Assembly (NCBI RefSeq): GCF_003339775.1
Contig: NZ_CP031088.1
Location: 496,001 to 560,000, forward strand
From: Spiroplasma phoeniceum P40
GTDB lineage: Bacteria > Bacillota_I > Bacilli_A > Mycoplasmatales > Mycoplasmataceae
Direction: 5' to 3'
DNA: 64,000 nt
The position numbers and the translations under genes are program-made. Of this stretch, positions 54,060-64,000 are shown piece after piece (position 1 is the first letter of the stretch; every line of letters starts with the position of its first letter). Below the pieces are notes generated by a model that searched no databases, was not told the DNA's origin, and saw only the letters and a program-made list of their open reading frames with translations.

Positions 54060-57026
54060 TTATGCTTTTTTATTTTCAAGTTTATTCTCAAATTCTTTAA
54101 TCATTTCAGCAGCTTGTTGTAATTTAATTCCAACAATTTTTGTAACTCCTTTTTGTTGCATTGTTGCCCCATATAATAAATCACAATGTTCCATTGTTCC
54201 AACGCGATGGGTAACAACAATAAATTGAGTGGTATCAACAAAACTACGAATATACTTAGCAAATCGCTCAACATTTGCTGGGTCTAATGGTGCTTCTGCT
54301 TCATCTAAAATTACTAATGGAATTGGTCGGACTTTTAAAATCGCAAAAAGAACTGATAAAGCAACCAATGATTTTTCTCCTCCAGATAATAAATTTAAAT
54401 TAGTAATATTTTTCCCTGGTGGTGATACTTTAATATCAACTCCTGTTTCTAATAAATTTTCTGGTTCAGTATAAATAATTCTTGCTGAACCACCCCCAAA
54501 TAATACTTCAAAAGTTGAAGGTAAATTCTCATTTACTTCTTTAATTGTTTTATCAAACTGTTCTTTCATAATACTATCCATTTCATCAATTGACTTTAAC
54601 AAGTTTTTAACCGAATCATTTGCATCGTTATATTCATTATTCATAAATTGAAAACGATCATTTTCCTCTTTATATTCTTCAATTGCTTCTAAATTAACAT
54701 TGCCAATTTGAGATAAGTCACTTCGTAACTGTTTAATTTCATCACGAATTAAATCTTCATTATCAATTACCTTTAATTCCAATGTCTTAGCATGGTCATA
54801 TGTCATTTGATATTCTTCTGTTAGTCTTGTTAGATTTTGCTGAATTTTAACATTAATAATCGATAAATCAGTATTCATTTTGCTAATTTGTTCTTGCAAA
54901 GCTGAAATATAATATCGTTTTTCTCCAATTTGATTATTAAGCTCATTGATTACTAATGACTGCTTATCTTTTAAACTACGGGCAACATTTAATTGTTGTT
55001 CAATTTTTGTTTTTAAAAGTTCTTTTTGTTTAATTTGATCCGTAATATTAAGCACTGCTTCATTTTCAACTATTTTTGTTTCATTAATATTTTTTGATGT
55101 TAGTAACTGATATTCATTTTGCAACTTTGTTTGGTCATACATAATAATTTCAATTTGTCGTTTCCCCGCCCCAATTGAAGCTTGATTTTCAGCAATAACT
55201 TCATTAATTTCATCTAATTGTCGTCGAAGCATATTTAATTGTTTTAAAATATGATGATATTCTTCAGTTTGCATTGCTAATTTTTCATTAAGAATTCTTA
55301 ATTCTTTTTCTGGATTAACAATGGTCATCCGTGTTCGTCTAGAACCCCCTGTAACAGCTCCTTGCGGGCGAAGAATTTCGCCATCTAATGTAACAATATT
55401 ATAACGATATTTTGTTAACTTTCCAATTTCTTGTGCACTATCAAAATCAGTACAAATCAAATAACGACTTAGTAAATAATCAACTGCAATTCGAAATTCT
55501 TTTTTTACTTTAACTAAATTATTTCCTAAGCCTAAATATCCTCGCACTGATTTAATTACAAATTCTTCATCACTGTTAAGATAGCGTGGCGATATTACAT
55601 CTAACGGAATAAATGTTGCTCGTCCAGCACGGTTTTGTTTTAAATATAAAATTGCTCGTTTTGCACTATCAACATTTTTAACTAAAATATCTTGTAAACG
55701 CCCACTTAAAGCAGTCACAATTGCTTGCTCATATTTTTCATCAACATTAATAATATCTTGAACTAATCCCATAATTCCAGGCAAAACATTTTTATTATTA
55801 ATAATATTTTTAACACCTTCATGTAAATTATCCTGATTTTCAAAATTATGTTGTGCACGTTCTAATTCACTTTCTAAACGAATAATTGTTTTATTAATTG
55901 CTCCTAATTGCTCATTTAACCCAGCTTGCTTTGTATTAAAAGTTTCACGTTGAGCACGATATTCTTGTTGCTGTGTTTCTAATGTTGCCAATTTTTCACG
56001 TTCATTTTGTAAGTTAACGGTTAATTCATTATAATCATTAACCATATTAGTAATAGTAATATCATTATTAGACATTTTTAAAGATGCTTCTTTATTATCT
56101 AATTCAATTTTATGTACTTTTAAATCACTAATTTCTGAAACTAAACTTTGAAATTCTTTAGTTAAAACATTAATTTTACTATCCAAATTAAAGTTTTCTT
56201 TGTTTAATTCATTATATTCAATTTCTTTATTTTTTAATTCTCGATCAGCATCTTGTTTTGTACTAATAATTTTTTTCTGCTGTAAGCGTGATTCTAATAA
56301 TTTGTCATTAAAAAAAGTAATATCTTTTACTAAAACAGCTAATTCAATTTGATTTAATTTATCTTTTAATGTTGTATATTTGATTGCTTTTTCACTTTGT
56401 CGTTTCAAACTTGGTAATTTACGTTTGATTTCATTTAAAATATCTTTTAAACGTGCTAAATTCTCATTTGAACGGTCCAATTTTTTTAAAGCTTCTAATT
56501 TACGGCGTTTATATTTTGCAACCCCAGCAGCTTCTTCAAATAAAGCACGTCGTTCTAATGGTTTTGCTTCTGCAAAAGCATTAATATTTCCTTGTGAAAT
56601 AATTGCTAATGATGACTTTGTTAAACCACTATCCATTGCAAAATCCTGAATGTCTTTTAAACGAACTCGTTGTTTATTAATAAAATATTCATTTTCACCA
56701 GTTCCTCGAAAAACGCGACGAATAATTTCGATTTCATAATAGTCCATTGAAAAAATCCGGTTTGTATTATCAAAAATTAGTTTAACTTCTGCCATATTTA
56801 ATGCTGGTTTTGTTTCTGACCCATTAAAAATAACATCTTCACTATTATTTCCACGAAGTGATTTAATTGATTGTTCACCTAAGCATCAACGAATTGCATC
56901 ATTAATATTTGATTTTCCGCTCCCATTTGGTCCTACAATTCCTATCATTTCATGATCAAAATTGACTGTTAATGGATCAGCAAATGATTTAAAACCAAAT
57001 GCCTCTAATTTTTTTAAAAATAACAC
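54060..57026 (-). CDS. smc: Chromosome partition protein Smc
   Basis: Length is 988 residues, somewhat short for Smc. N-terminal head GIVGPNGSGKSN, arms of coiled coil, hinge near 405-570 (GLVQDIINVDEKYEQAIVTALSG), then LNLLSGGEKSLVALS (signature) and LVILDEAEAPLD (Walker B). Start GTG 57026 (MLFLKKLEAFGFKSFAD), preceded by GAAGTGATG. Works with ScpA/ScpB, which are not in the window. Confidence 0.95.
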
Positions 57027-57194
57027 TACTCATCACTTCCTTAAATCTCAAAATTAACAACCAATTTATTCTTTAATAATTATTCTATAAAAGTTTATTA
57101 TTTGCAACTAAAATTAATAAAAACATCAAAATAAAGTTTCCTAATGAAAAATGAGAGTAAAATTTATTCTTATTTTATTCTTATTTATAAGTAC

Positions 57195-58637
57195 TTACTT
57201 TTTCTTATTTTTTTCTCTTTTTTTACTCTTTTTTTGTTCTTTTTGTGTTTTAATAAATAACTTTAATTTTTCTCATCATTGAAAACCATTATTTTGATGA
57301 TCTGGTAACAATAAATTTAAGAAAATTCCAGCAAATGATGCTAGTGCAACACCCGTAAATTGTAAATTACCAGTCCCTAAATTAAAATTAAAAAACGCCC
57401 CTCCTAATCCTAACACTAACATAATTGCTGTTACAAAAACATTTTTCATATTTGTATAATCAATTTTATTATTAATTAACACTCGAATTCCGTTTGTAGC
57501 AATCAAACCAAACATAATCATACTAATCCCGCCCATTACTGGTGCTGGCAACATTTGTACTAATTGATTCACTGGAGCAATAAATGATAATCCAATTGCA
57601 AACAAGGCAACCAATCCTGTTACTCATACCGAAGCAATTCGTGTCATCCCAACTACTGAAGCATTTTCACCATATGTTGTATTTGCTGGTCCACCAACTA
57701 AACCATCAAAAATAATTGAAACTCCATCAGCAACTAATGTCCGATGCATTCCAGGGTCTTTAACAAAATTTTTTCCTGTCATTTGCACCATACTAATATG
57801 ATCACCAATATGTTCAGCAATCGCAATAATTGCCAAGGGACTAATTGATAAAATAGCTGGCCCAATATTACTTGCTTTTAAATCTCAAATTTTTTTAAAC
57901 AATGGATATCATTGTCATTGACTTGGGTCAGTAATTTTTGATGTATCTAAAATTTGATATTCTGTTCCAATTACGAAATGAAGAATTACACATAATAAAT
58001 ATCCTGCGACAACACCAATAATGACTGGAACTACCTTAGCAAATCCTTTACATTTCAAAGCGATAATTGCTGTTACTAAAAAGGTAAAAATAGCAATTCC
58101 AATCTTATTCCAATGTGAATAAGGTTGCTTTCAAGCAGTTGGATTAAAACCAGCATTATTAATTGCACTTGGGGCAATAATAATAATAATAATAATTAAT
58201 GGTCCAACAATTACTGCTGGTAAAATTCGTTCTAAAAATTTATTACCAATAAAATATACTAATACTCCAAAAGTGATATAAATAACACCAACCATCATTA
58301 CGGCAATAAAAACCGCATTGCCATATAAAGGGAAATACACCCCCATTGCTCCCATATATGCAAACGAACTTCCCAAATACATTGGTACTTTTGCAGCGGT
58401 AATTGCAATATAAATTAATGTTCCAACCCCCGAACAAAACAAGGCCATTGCAATGTTCATAACTTCAACTCTAGCTGTTTGATTAATAATTAATGGTACT
58501 AACAACGTAGAACCAAACATAGCAAAAACATGCTGTAATGCTAAAATTGACCATTGCAAAAATCTTTTTGGGCGATCATGCGGACCTAATAATAATTTAA
58601 TATTATTTTCAATTAAAGTATTTTGTTCTTTTTCCAT
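57195..58637 (-). CDS. Uracil/xanthine permease (NCS2 family)
   Basis: Length is 480 residues with about 12-14 helices and a Lys-rich C-terminal tail. Family features: LQHVFAMFGSTLLVPL near the N-terminus, AEHIGDH (substrate-binding Glu/His) and LVGGPANTTYGENASVVGMTRIAS (NCS2 signature with the second Glu). Close to UraA-type carriers; the exact base is unsure. RBS GAAGGAGAAA. Confidence 0.88.
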
Positions 58638-58667
58638 TATTTTTTCTCCTTCTTTTTTAAAATTGCA

Positions 58668-58702
58668 TAAAAAAACTAGTTTGTAAATTATTACTAACTA
58701 GT
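58668..58702 (-). terminator. Terminator between guaA and the permease (or attenuator)
   Basis: AACTAGT / ACTAGTT stem with a 14-base loop, followed on the minus strand by seven T, 30 bases before the permease start and 190 after guaA. Confidence 0.65.
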
Positions 58703-58889
58703 AAATTGCATTATTAACATTAATTATTGTTTTATTTTGTAGAATATTAAAGATATCAAAAACAATCTTCTTTTTTTGTAAAAAAACTTCAAATTATTTA
58801 ATCAAACCAATTTGCATTTTGTACCTAAACATTCCTGCAAATAATGATAACATTTTTTAATATTAATGTAAAGAATTACTAATATTTTT

Positions 58890-60428
58890 TTATTCCCATT
58901 CAATTGTTCCTGGTGGTTTTGATGTAATATCATAAGTAATTCGATTAATTCCATTAACTTCACTTACAATTCGAGCTGATACTTTTTCCAATAATTCAAA
59001 TGGCAGCCAACTTCAATTTGCTGTCATAAAATCAGTTGTATCAACACTGCGCACAACAGCAGTATATCCATATGTTCGTACATCGCCCATTACACCAACT
59101 GACTGAACAGGTAATAAAACAACAAATGCTTGTGCAACTTGATCATATAAATTTGCCCGATATAATTCATCAATAAAAATTTGATCAGCTGCTTGTAATA
59201 AAGCTACTTTTTCTGCGGTAATTTCACCAATAATTCGGACTGCTAAACCTGGTCCTGGAAACGGATGCTTATACACAAATTTAGAATCAATGCCCAATGC
59301 TTCACCAGTTCGGCGAACTTCATCTTTAAATAATTCACGTAATGGTTCAATTAATTGAAATGGTAAATCCTTTGGTAATCCCCCAACATTATGATGCGAT
59401 TTAATTGTGGCAGATGGTCCCTTCACTGAGACAGATTCAATCACATCTGGATAAATTGTTCCTTGTCCTAATCATTTAACATTTTGAATTTTTATTGCTT
59501 CTTCATTAAAAATTTCAATAAATAAATTCCCAATAATTTTTCGCTTTTCTTCTGGATTAGTAAATCCCTTTAAAGCAGTTAAAAATCTTTCTTGCGCATT
59601 AATTTTAATAATATTTAATTTAAATTTTTCTTGAAATTTTTGTAAATCATTTCATCCACTATTTTGGCGTAATAATCCGGTGTCAACAAAAATACATGTT
59701 AATTGTTTTCCAATTGCTTTATGTAATAAAACTGCACAAACACTAGAATCAACACCACCTGATAATGCTAAAACAACATTATCAGTTCCAACTTTATTCT
59801 TAATCTCAGTTGTTGCTGCTGAAATAAACTCTGTAATTTTTCATTTTGGCTGACAACCACAAATGTTAAAAACAAAATTGCTTAATAATTGTTGGCCAAT
59901 TAAAGTGTGGGTTACTTCTGGATGAAATTGTAAACCATAAATTTTCTTTTCTGAATGTTTAATTGCACTAATTGAATTTTCACTATGAGCAATTTGAATA
60001 AAATTTGTTGGCATGCCTTCAATATGATCAGCATGACTCATTCACACTTGTGATTTAACAGGGATGTTCGCAAATAAATCTTCTTGATTATCAATAATTA
60101 ATTCTGAAAAACCAAATTCTTGTTTTGTTGCTCGTTGTACTGTCCCTTCATGTAAATGACTTATTAATTGCATTCCATAACAAATTCCTAAAACAGGAAC
60201 TTTTAATTCAAACAATTGTTTATCAATTAAAAATGCATCTTCTGCATAAACAGAAGCAGGCCCACCTGATAAAATAATTCCTTTCATTGGTGTTGTTTTA
60301 ATTTTTTCTAATGCTGTATTATATGGTCATACTTCACAATATACTTCTAAGTCACGGATCCGGCGGGCAATTAATTGAGTGTATTGTGACCCAAAATCTA
60401 AAATAATAATTTTATTTGTTGTTTTCAT
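58890..60428 (-). CDS. guaA: GMP synthase (glutamine-hydrolysing)
   Basis: Length is 512 residues. Glutaminase domain with GICYGMQL (nucleophile Cys) and LQFHPEV (His/Glu), ATP-pyrophosphatase domain with LSGGVDSSV, and the dimerisation domain ending KPPGTIEWE. Converts XMP to GMP. ATG directly follows the hpt stop (TAAATG), so the two are co-translated under the guanine riboswitch. Confidence 0.97.
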
Positions 60429-60953
60429 TTATTCACCTCTCCATATGTATACATTTGGTAATTGTCGAAATTGGTCATTATAATCAAAACCATAACCAAC
60501 AATAAACTCATTTGGAACAATAAATAGTGCATCATAGGGATAATTAAAATTTGGATGCATAGCAATTTTATCTGCTAAGCAAACTACTTGTAAACTATTT
60601 GGTTTTTTTGCTTGAATTTGTTCAATCACAGCCGATAAAGTTTTACCGGTATCAATCAAATCTTCAATTAATAAAACATCTTGTCCAGTAATATCTTTTG
60701 AAATATCCTTATGAATAGTAAGTTTATTTGTTGACTGAGTTCCAATGTAACTTGAAATACTCATTGTATCAATCACAATTTGAATTTTAAGTTGTTTTAA
60801 CAAATCACTCATAAAAAATAATGCTCCATTTAGTAAACCAATACAATATAATGTTTTGCCTTCGTATAATTTATTTAATTTTTCCGCATAATCCTTAATT
60901 TTATTTTGAATTTTATCCTCTGGTAGATATAATTCTAATTTGTCTATTTGCAC
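60429..60953 (-). CDS. hpt: Hypoxanthine-guanine phosphoribosyltransferase
   Basis: Length is 174 residues. PRPP-binding VLLIEDLIDTGKTL, flexible-loop SISSYIGT and base-specificity FIVPNEFIVGYGFDYN motifs. Salvages hypoxanthine and guanine. GTG start at 60953 is 10 bases after AAAGGAG. Abuts guaA. Confidence 0.95.
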   Translation of the reverse strand: MQIDKLELYLPEDKIQNKIKDYAEKLNKLYEGKTLYCIGLLNGALFFMSDLLKQLKIQIVIDTMSISSYIGTQSTNKLTIHKDISKDITGQDVLLIEDLIDTGKTLSAVIEQIQAKKPNSLQVVCLADKIAMHPNFNYPYDALFIVPNEFIVGYGFDYNDQFRQLPNVYIWRGE

Positions 60954-60977
60954 AATTGTTATTCTCCTTTACAAAAT

Positions 60978-61028
60978 AAAAAAATAAAAGCATAAACTAT
61001 CATTGCTAATGTGCGAAATAGGTTATGC
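60978..61028 (-). terminator. Riboswitch-controlled terminator before hpt
   Basis: On the minus strand GCATAA pairs with TTATGC, with a CTAT/ATAG inner stem, followed by TTTTATTTTTTT. It lies between the aptamer and the hpt RBS. Confidence 0.7.
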
Positions 61029-61068
61029 AAATTATTTTTGTTAAATTTACGAAAATAAAACAAAAAAA

Positions 61069-61140
61069 TTATGCCCTATAGTATCTTAATGACGGTAAGA
61101 TGTAGAAACATTAGTCCATAATACTAACATATATCAGCAT
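61069..61140 (-). ncRNA. Guanine-class purine riboswitch aptamer
   Basis: Minus-strand leader of hpt-guaA. P2 is GTTAGT / ACTAAT around loop ATTATGG; the conserved GTTTCTAC joins P2 to P3; P3 is ATCTTA / TAAGAT around loop CCGTCAT; then ACTATAG. The pyrimidine at the ligand-pairing position is C, which selects guanine or hypoxanthine rather than adenine. P1 pairs ATGCT.ATA with TAT..GGCAT. Confidence 0.9.
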
Positions 61141-61247
61141 TTTATCTTTTTATCACACGTTAACTATAACTTATTCTTAAAATTAATGCAAGATAATTTA
61201 TAAAACTTTAATGTGGAAACCATATACATTTAAGACCAGTTCTATCG

Positions 61248-63375
61248 TTAGATTAAGTATACCGATTTTTTATTAATTTTTAAATCAACTAAATTAAATC
61301 TAAAAAATGACAAAGTACATTCAAATGCATTAGTAGCAGCCAATTTATTTCAGCCAGGACGTTCGTCTCTAATATTCGTTTTTTCGTAATTAATACATTT
61401 ATATAATTCATCATATAGGTAACCATATTTTTTTGTAACTATATCTTCACCATTAATATTTTTATTAACAGTTAAATTTTTTGAAAAATATATTCTTCCA
61501 GAAGATAACAAGCGTTTTATCGTAAAATGTCGATCAAATATTTTTCATCCTTTTTCACCCGTAACCAAAATCCGACTAATACTATTTTCAAGACTTTTTT
61601 AATCTCAATTATGATTAATAATTAATTTTTCTCAAACAAAATCGCCTACTGTTCGTACATCATGCCCAATTCTATATTTTAATCTTCTTTTAATTTATGG
61701 TATTTTAAAGATCAATCATTAACTTTATTTGCCATACTAGAAACCTTTTTAGTCATATCTTTAAATTCAGTAGTTGAAATTGATTGTTCTTCTAAAATAT
61801 AAATTTCAGTTGGAAAATTATTTTTATTATTTCTATCCCAACTAAAATTTGTACAGCATCGTCTTTCCCTTGAATACTATCTGCATAATCAGACCCAACA
61901 GCTATAAAACTAAATCAATATTTATTAAAATCTTTTCATCAAAATTCAGTTGGATCAAAAAACTTTGCTCCTTCTATATAGTTCTTTTCGATAACTATAT
62001 TTTTCCAAAGCAAATTGACGTTCTTTTCCTAAAAATAAAGAATCGTATGTTTGTGGATTATTTTCCTTTAAAATTTCAGTATCTTGATTAATGTATTTTT
62101 CAATAGTATTAAAATTATCTTCTGTTATTTGTTCTTTGGTTAATAAATATAAGTTTTCTGAATTATAATCTAAATTTTCATTTTGCATAGTAAAACTTAA
62201 TGATGACACGTTTTTTAACAAAGCTTCGGATGGATTAGTTGGATCAATTAATTCTGATAAAGAAAAACTTGGTTTTTCTGTTATATAAACTCTAATTTTT
62301 TTACCCTTAGAAATTTGTGTACAACAAATTGTAATTTTATTAAATGAAGCTCTAATTCCATTTTTAACATTATTTCCTGTTAACGATAATAACGGATAAA
62401 TTCAATAATCTTTTACTTCGGCTTCGGAATATATTAAATCATTGTCAATTTCCTCCTTTTCAATTCCCTTTTTGCTCATCATTTGAATCGATGAAGCAAT
62501 ATTCTTGTCAGTTGTTAAATCAATTGTTACTTTTACTTTTCATTTTGAAAAATCAATATCTTTAATATCATTTTTTTCTGAAATATTACATTCATTCAAA
62601 AACATTAAAATTTTTTTACCAAAATTCGACAAAAAATTTAAAAATAACATTTTTTCTCGTTCAATAGTTGGTGATGTTAAAAATTGTTTTGCATAAATTT
62701 CAGCTGTTGTTTGTTGAACTGATTTAATTTCATCAATATTAGGAATGCCTAAGTCTTCTTTTATTTCATTTCACATATCATTTCTAGTATTTCGCATAGT
62801 TTGAATTATACTACGTGGTTGTCATGTGACAATTTGCTCTTGTAACGTATTCGAATATTGATCAAAAGCATTAGGTTTGATGTCGCTAAATTTTTTTAAA
62901 AGTAGTTGTTCCATAAATTTATAATTCTGCTGGGTAACATTTTCTGGTAAAACATCTTTACCGTTTCGCATAATTCCCCCACGTTCTCAAAATGGCAAAA
63001 CTACTAATTATTCATCGTATGCTGCTAAAGTAACTAATTTATTATCGATATGTTTCGTTCGTGGTAAACCTTCTTTATTAATTTTTAAAATTTCTATTGG
63101 TAAAAATTTTTGCTTTATTTTTTCATTTTTTTCTAATTTTAAACTGTTAATTGTATCTAAAGTAAATATTTTTTTATATTTTTTAGAATCAACTTGTTTA
63201 TTATTGGTTAAATCTCATATACTTCTTGTTATTGTTATTTTATTTTGAAAGATAGAAACTATTTCATTTAAAGTATAAATTAAATCTTCATAAGCAATTT
63301 TTTCTTTTGTTTCTAAGGCTTGATAAATTTTAAGTCAGTCCCCATCATATTTTAATGCAAAAAAACTTGACGCAT
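61248..63375 (-). pseudogene. Decayed large protein, terminase-like C-terminal part
   Basis: A frame of about 690 residues can be pieced together: MRQV.FFALKYDGDWLKIYQALE, ERGGIMRNGKDVLPEN, TWQPRSIIQTMRNTRNDMW, IVIEKNYIEGAKFF, SFIAVGSDYADSIQGKDDAVQIL and DERPGWNKLAATNAFEC. Breaks: a short T run after the fourth codon, TAA at 63008, indels near 61985, 61835 and 61690, and TAA near 61610. The VGSDYADS..GKDDA segment recalls the nuclease domain of large terminases, but no clear P-loop is seen. Family uncertain. Confidence 0.45.
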
Positions 63376-63453
63376 ATTAATTCCTTTCTATTTAATAATT
63401 AGAATTTTCTTAATATAAGAAATATAACATTAACAGTTTTACTTTTGTTATTT

Positions 63454-64000
63454 TTATTTATAATTAACATTATTTTTTAACATAGCTTCATGAACAGGGC
63501 GATAAGTTTTCCCATGCAATGATGTAATTCCAAATTCTTGTAATGCTAATAAATGTTTTTTGGTTCCGTACCCTTTATTATTTTTAAAATCATATTGTGG
63601 ATAATCTTGATCAAATTTGAGCATTAAATTATCTATTGTTACTTTTGCTAAAATTGAAGCTGCCGCAATTGATTGTGAAAGACTATCTCCTTTAATAATT
63701 GCTTGGTGATGATAAGATGGTCCTAACTTTTCTGCATCAGTTAAAATTATATCTGGTTTAACCATTAAATTATCAATTGCTTGTTTTATACCAATAATAC
63801 TTGCTTGCTTGGGATTCAAAGTTTCAACCATTGCAACAGAAATAATCTCAATCGTATAACTAATTGCAATAGACATAATTTCATCTGCTAATTTATTTCG
63901 TTACTTTACTGTTAATTTTTTAGTATACTTAATTTCATCGTTAACATAATTTAGCGGTAAAATAACAGCGCTAACAACTAAAGGACCTGCTAAACACCCA
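63454..64000 (-). pseudogene. rnhB: Ribonuclease HII with in-frame stop; start beyond window
   Basis: The translation from the right edge, GCLAGPLVVSAVILPLNYVND, YTKKLTVK, then TAA at 63901-63903, continues in the same frame as RNKLADEIMSIAISYTIEI and on to SIAAASILAKVTID and HGKTYRPVHEAML. The stop falls inside the conserved DSKKL..KKR block, which also reads YTKKL, losing the conserved Asp. The enzyme removes RNA from RNA:DNA hybrids. ATG 63876 could start a 140-residue product without the first active-site residues. Confidence 0.85.

Noticed and set aside
58668-58702. Pyrimidine or purine attenuator of the permease
   Set aside because: No aptamer or protein-binding motif upstream; a simple terminator of guaA explains it equally well.
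61849-62091. Plus-strand open frame opposite the decayed gene
   Set aside because: It is a shadow of the minus-strand remnant with no RBS.
1-64000. Many apparent genes ending at TGA
   Set aside because: UGA is Trp here; conserved motifs continue through it in RNase J, Der, Smc, PstCA and GuaA, so these are not truncations.
1-64000. tRNA, rRNA or CRISPR arrays
   Set aside because: No cloverleaf with a T-loop, no rRNA-like run and no regularly spaced repeats were found by eye.

Overview
The window is Spiroplasma-like chromosomal DNA, probably from the Citri clade. It is extremely A+T-rich. UGA must be read as Trp: RNase J, Der, Smc, PstCA, GuaA and others are intact only if UGA is sense, and conserved motifs run straight through these codons. 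The gene set (RNase J, YhaM, gpmI, a pst transporter, pdh/lplA/nox, many lipoproteins and single-pass membrane proteins, no cell-wall genes) fits a mollicute. All coordinates below use translation table 4.

Layout: 1-5.2 kb carries rsmD (partial), two tandem peptide deformylase genes (the second broken), RNase J and a free-standing alanyl-tRNA editing protein. 5.4-9.8 kb has a decayed secreted-protein gene, a CPBP membrane protease, gpmI and a frameshifted Cof-type phosphatase. 9.9-14.7 kb is a minus-strand block (tail-anchored protein, cmk, der, gpsA, then a Q/N-rich tail-anchored protein). 14.75-19.3 kb has a ferredoxin, a dimeric dUTPase and a RavA/ViaA-like MoxR-ATPase plus VWA pair with a membrane protein in front.

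Accessory DNA fills 19.4-25.5 kb, 29.9-33.4 kb and 37.9-40.7 kb. It contains decayed UPF0236/ISLre2-type transposases, a DDE-transposase IS of about 1.2 kb with terminal inverted repeats, an 84-bp MITE-like element, and fragments of at least one dsDNA prophage family (terminase small and large subunits, HNH nuclease, two ends of a cytosine-5 DNA methyltransferase). A minus-strand string of overlapping small genes follows a long, structured, GC-richer leader. Between these blocks lie two clusters of membrane or surface proteins (25.7-29.8 kb and 33.5-37.8 kb).

The conserved backbone resumes at 40.7 kb inside pdhA, which is cut off by a transposase fragment. It continues with lplA, nox, yhaM, a degenerate lipoyl/E2-like protein, a phosphohexomutase, phoU-pstB-pstCA-pstS (permeases fused), smc, a uracil/xanthine permease, and hpt-guaA under a guanine-class riboswitch. 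Last come a decayed terminase-like gene and rnhB with an in-frame stop.

Functionally, the pst genes import phosphate, hpt-guaA makes GMP under purine control, and pdhA-lplA-nox belong to pyruvate oxidation and NADH recycling, now apparently broken at this locus. The most notable observations are the pdhA truncation, the E2-like protein without its catalytic histidine, the accessory small-gene operon, the terminase/IS in-frame chimera and the riboswitch with mutually exclusive pairing.
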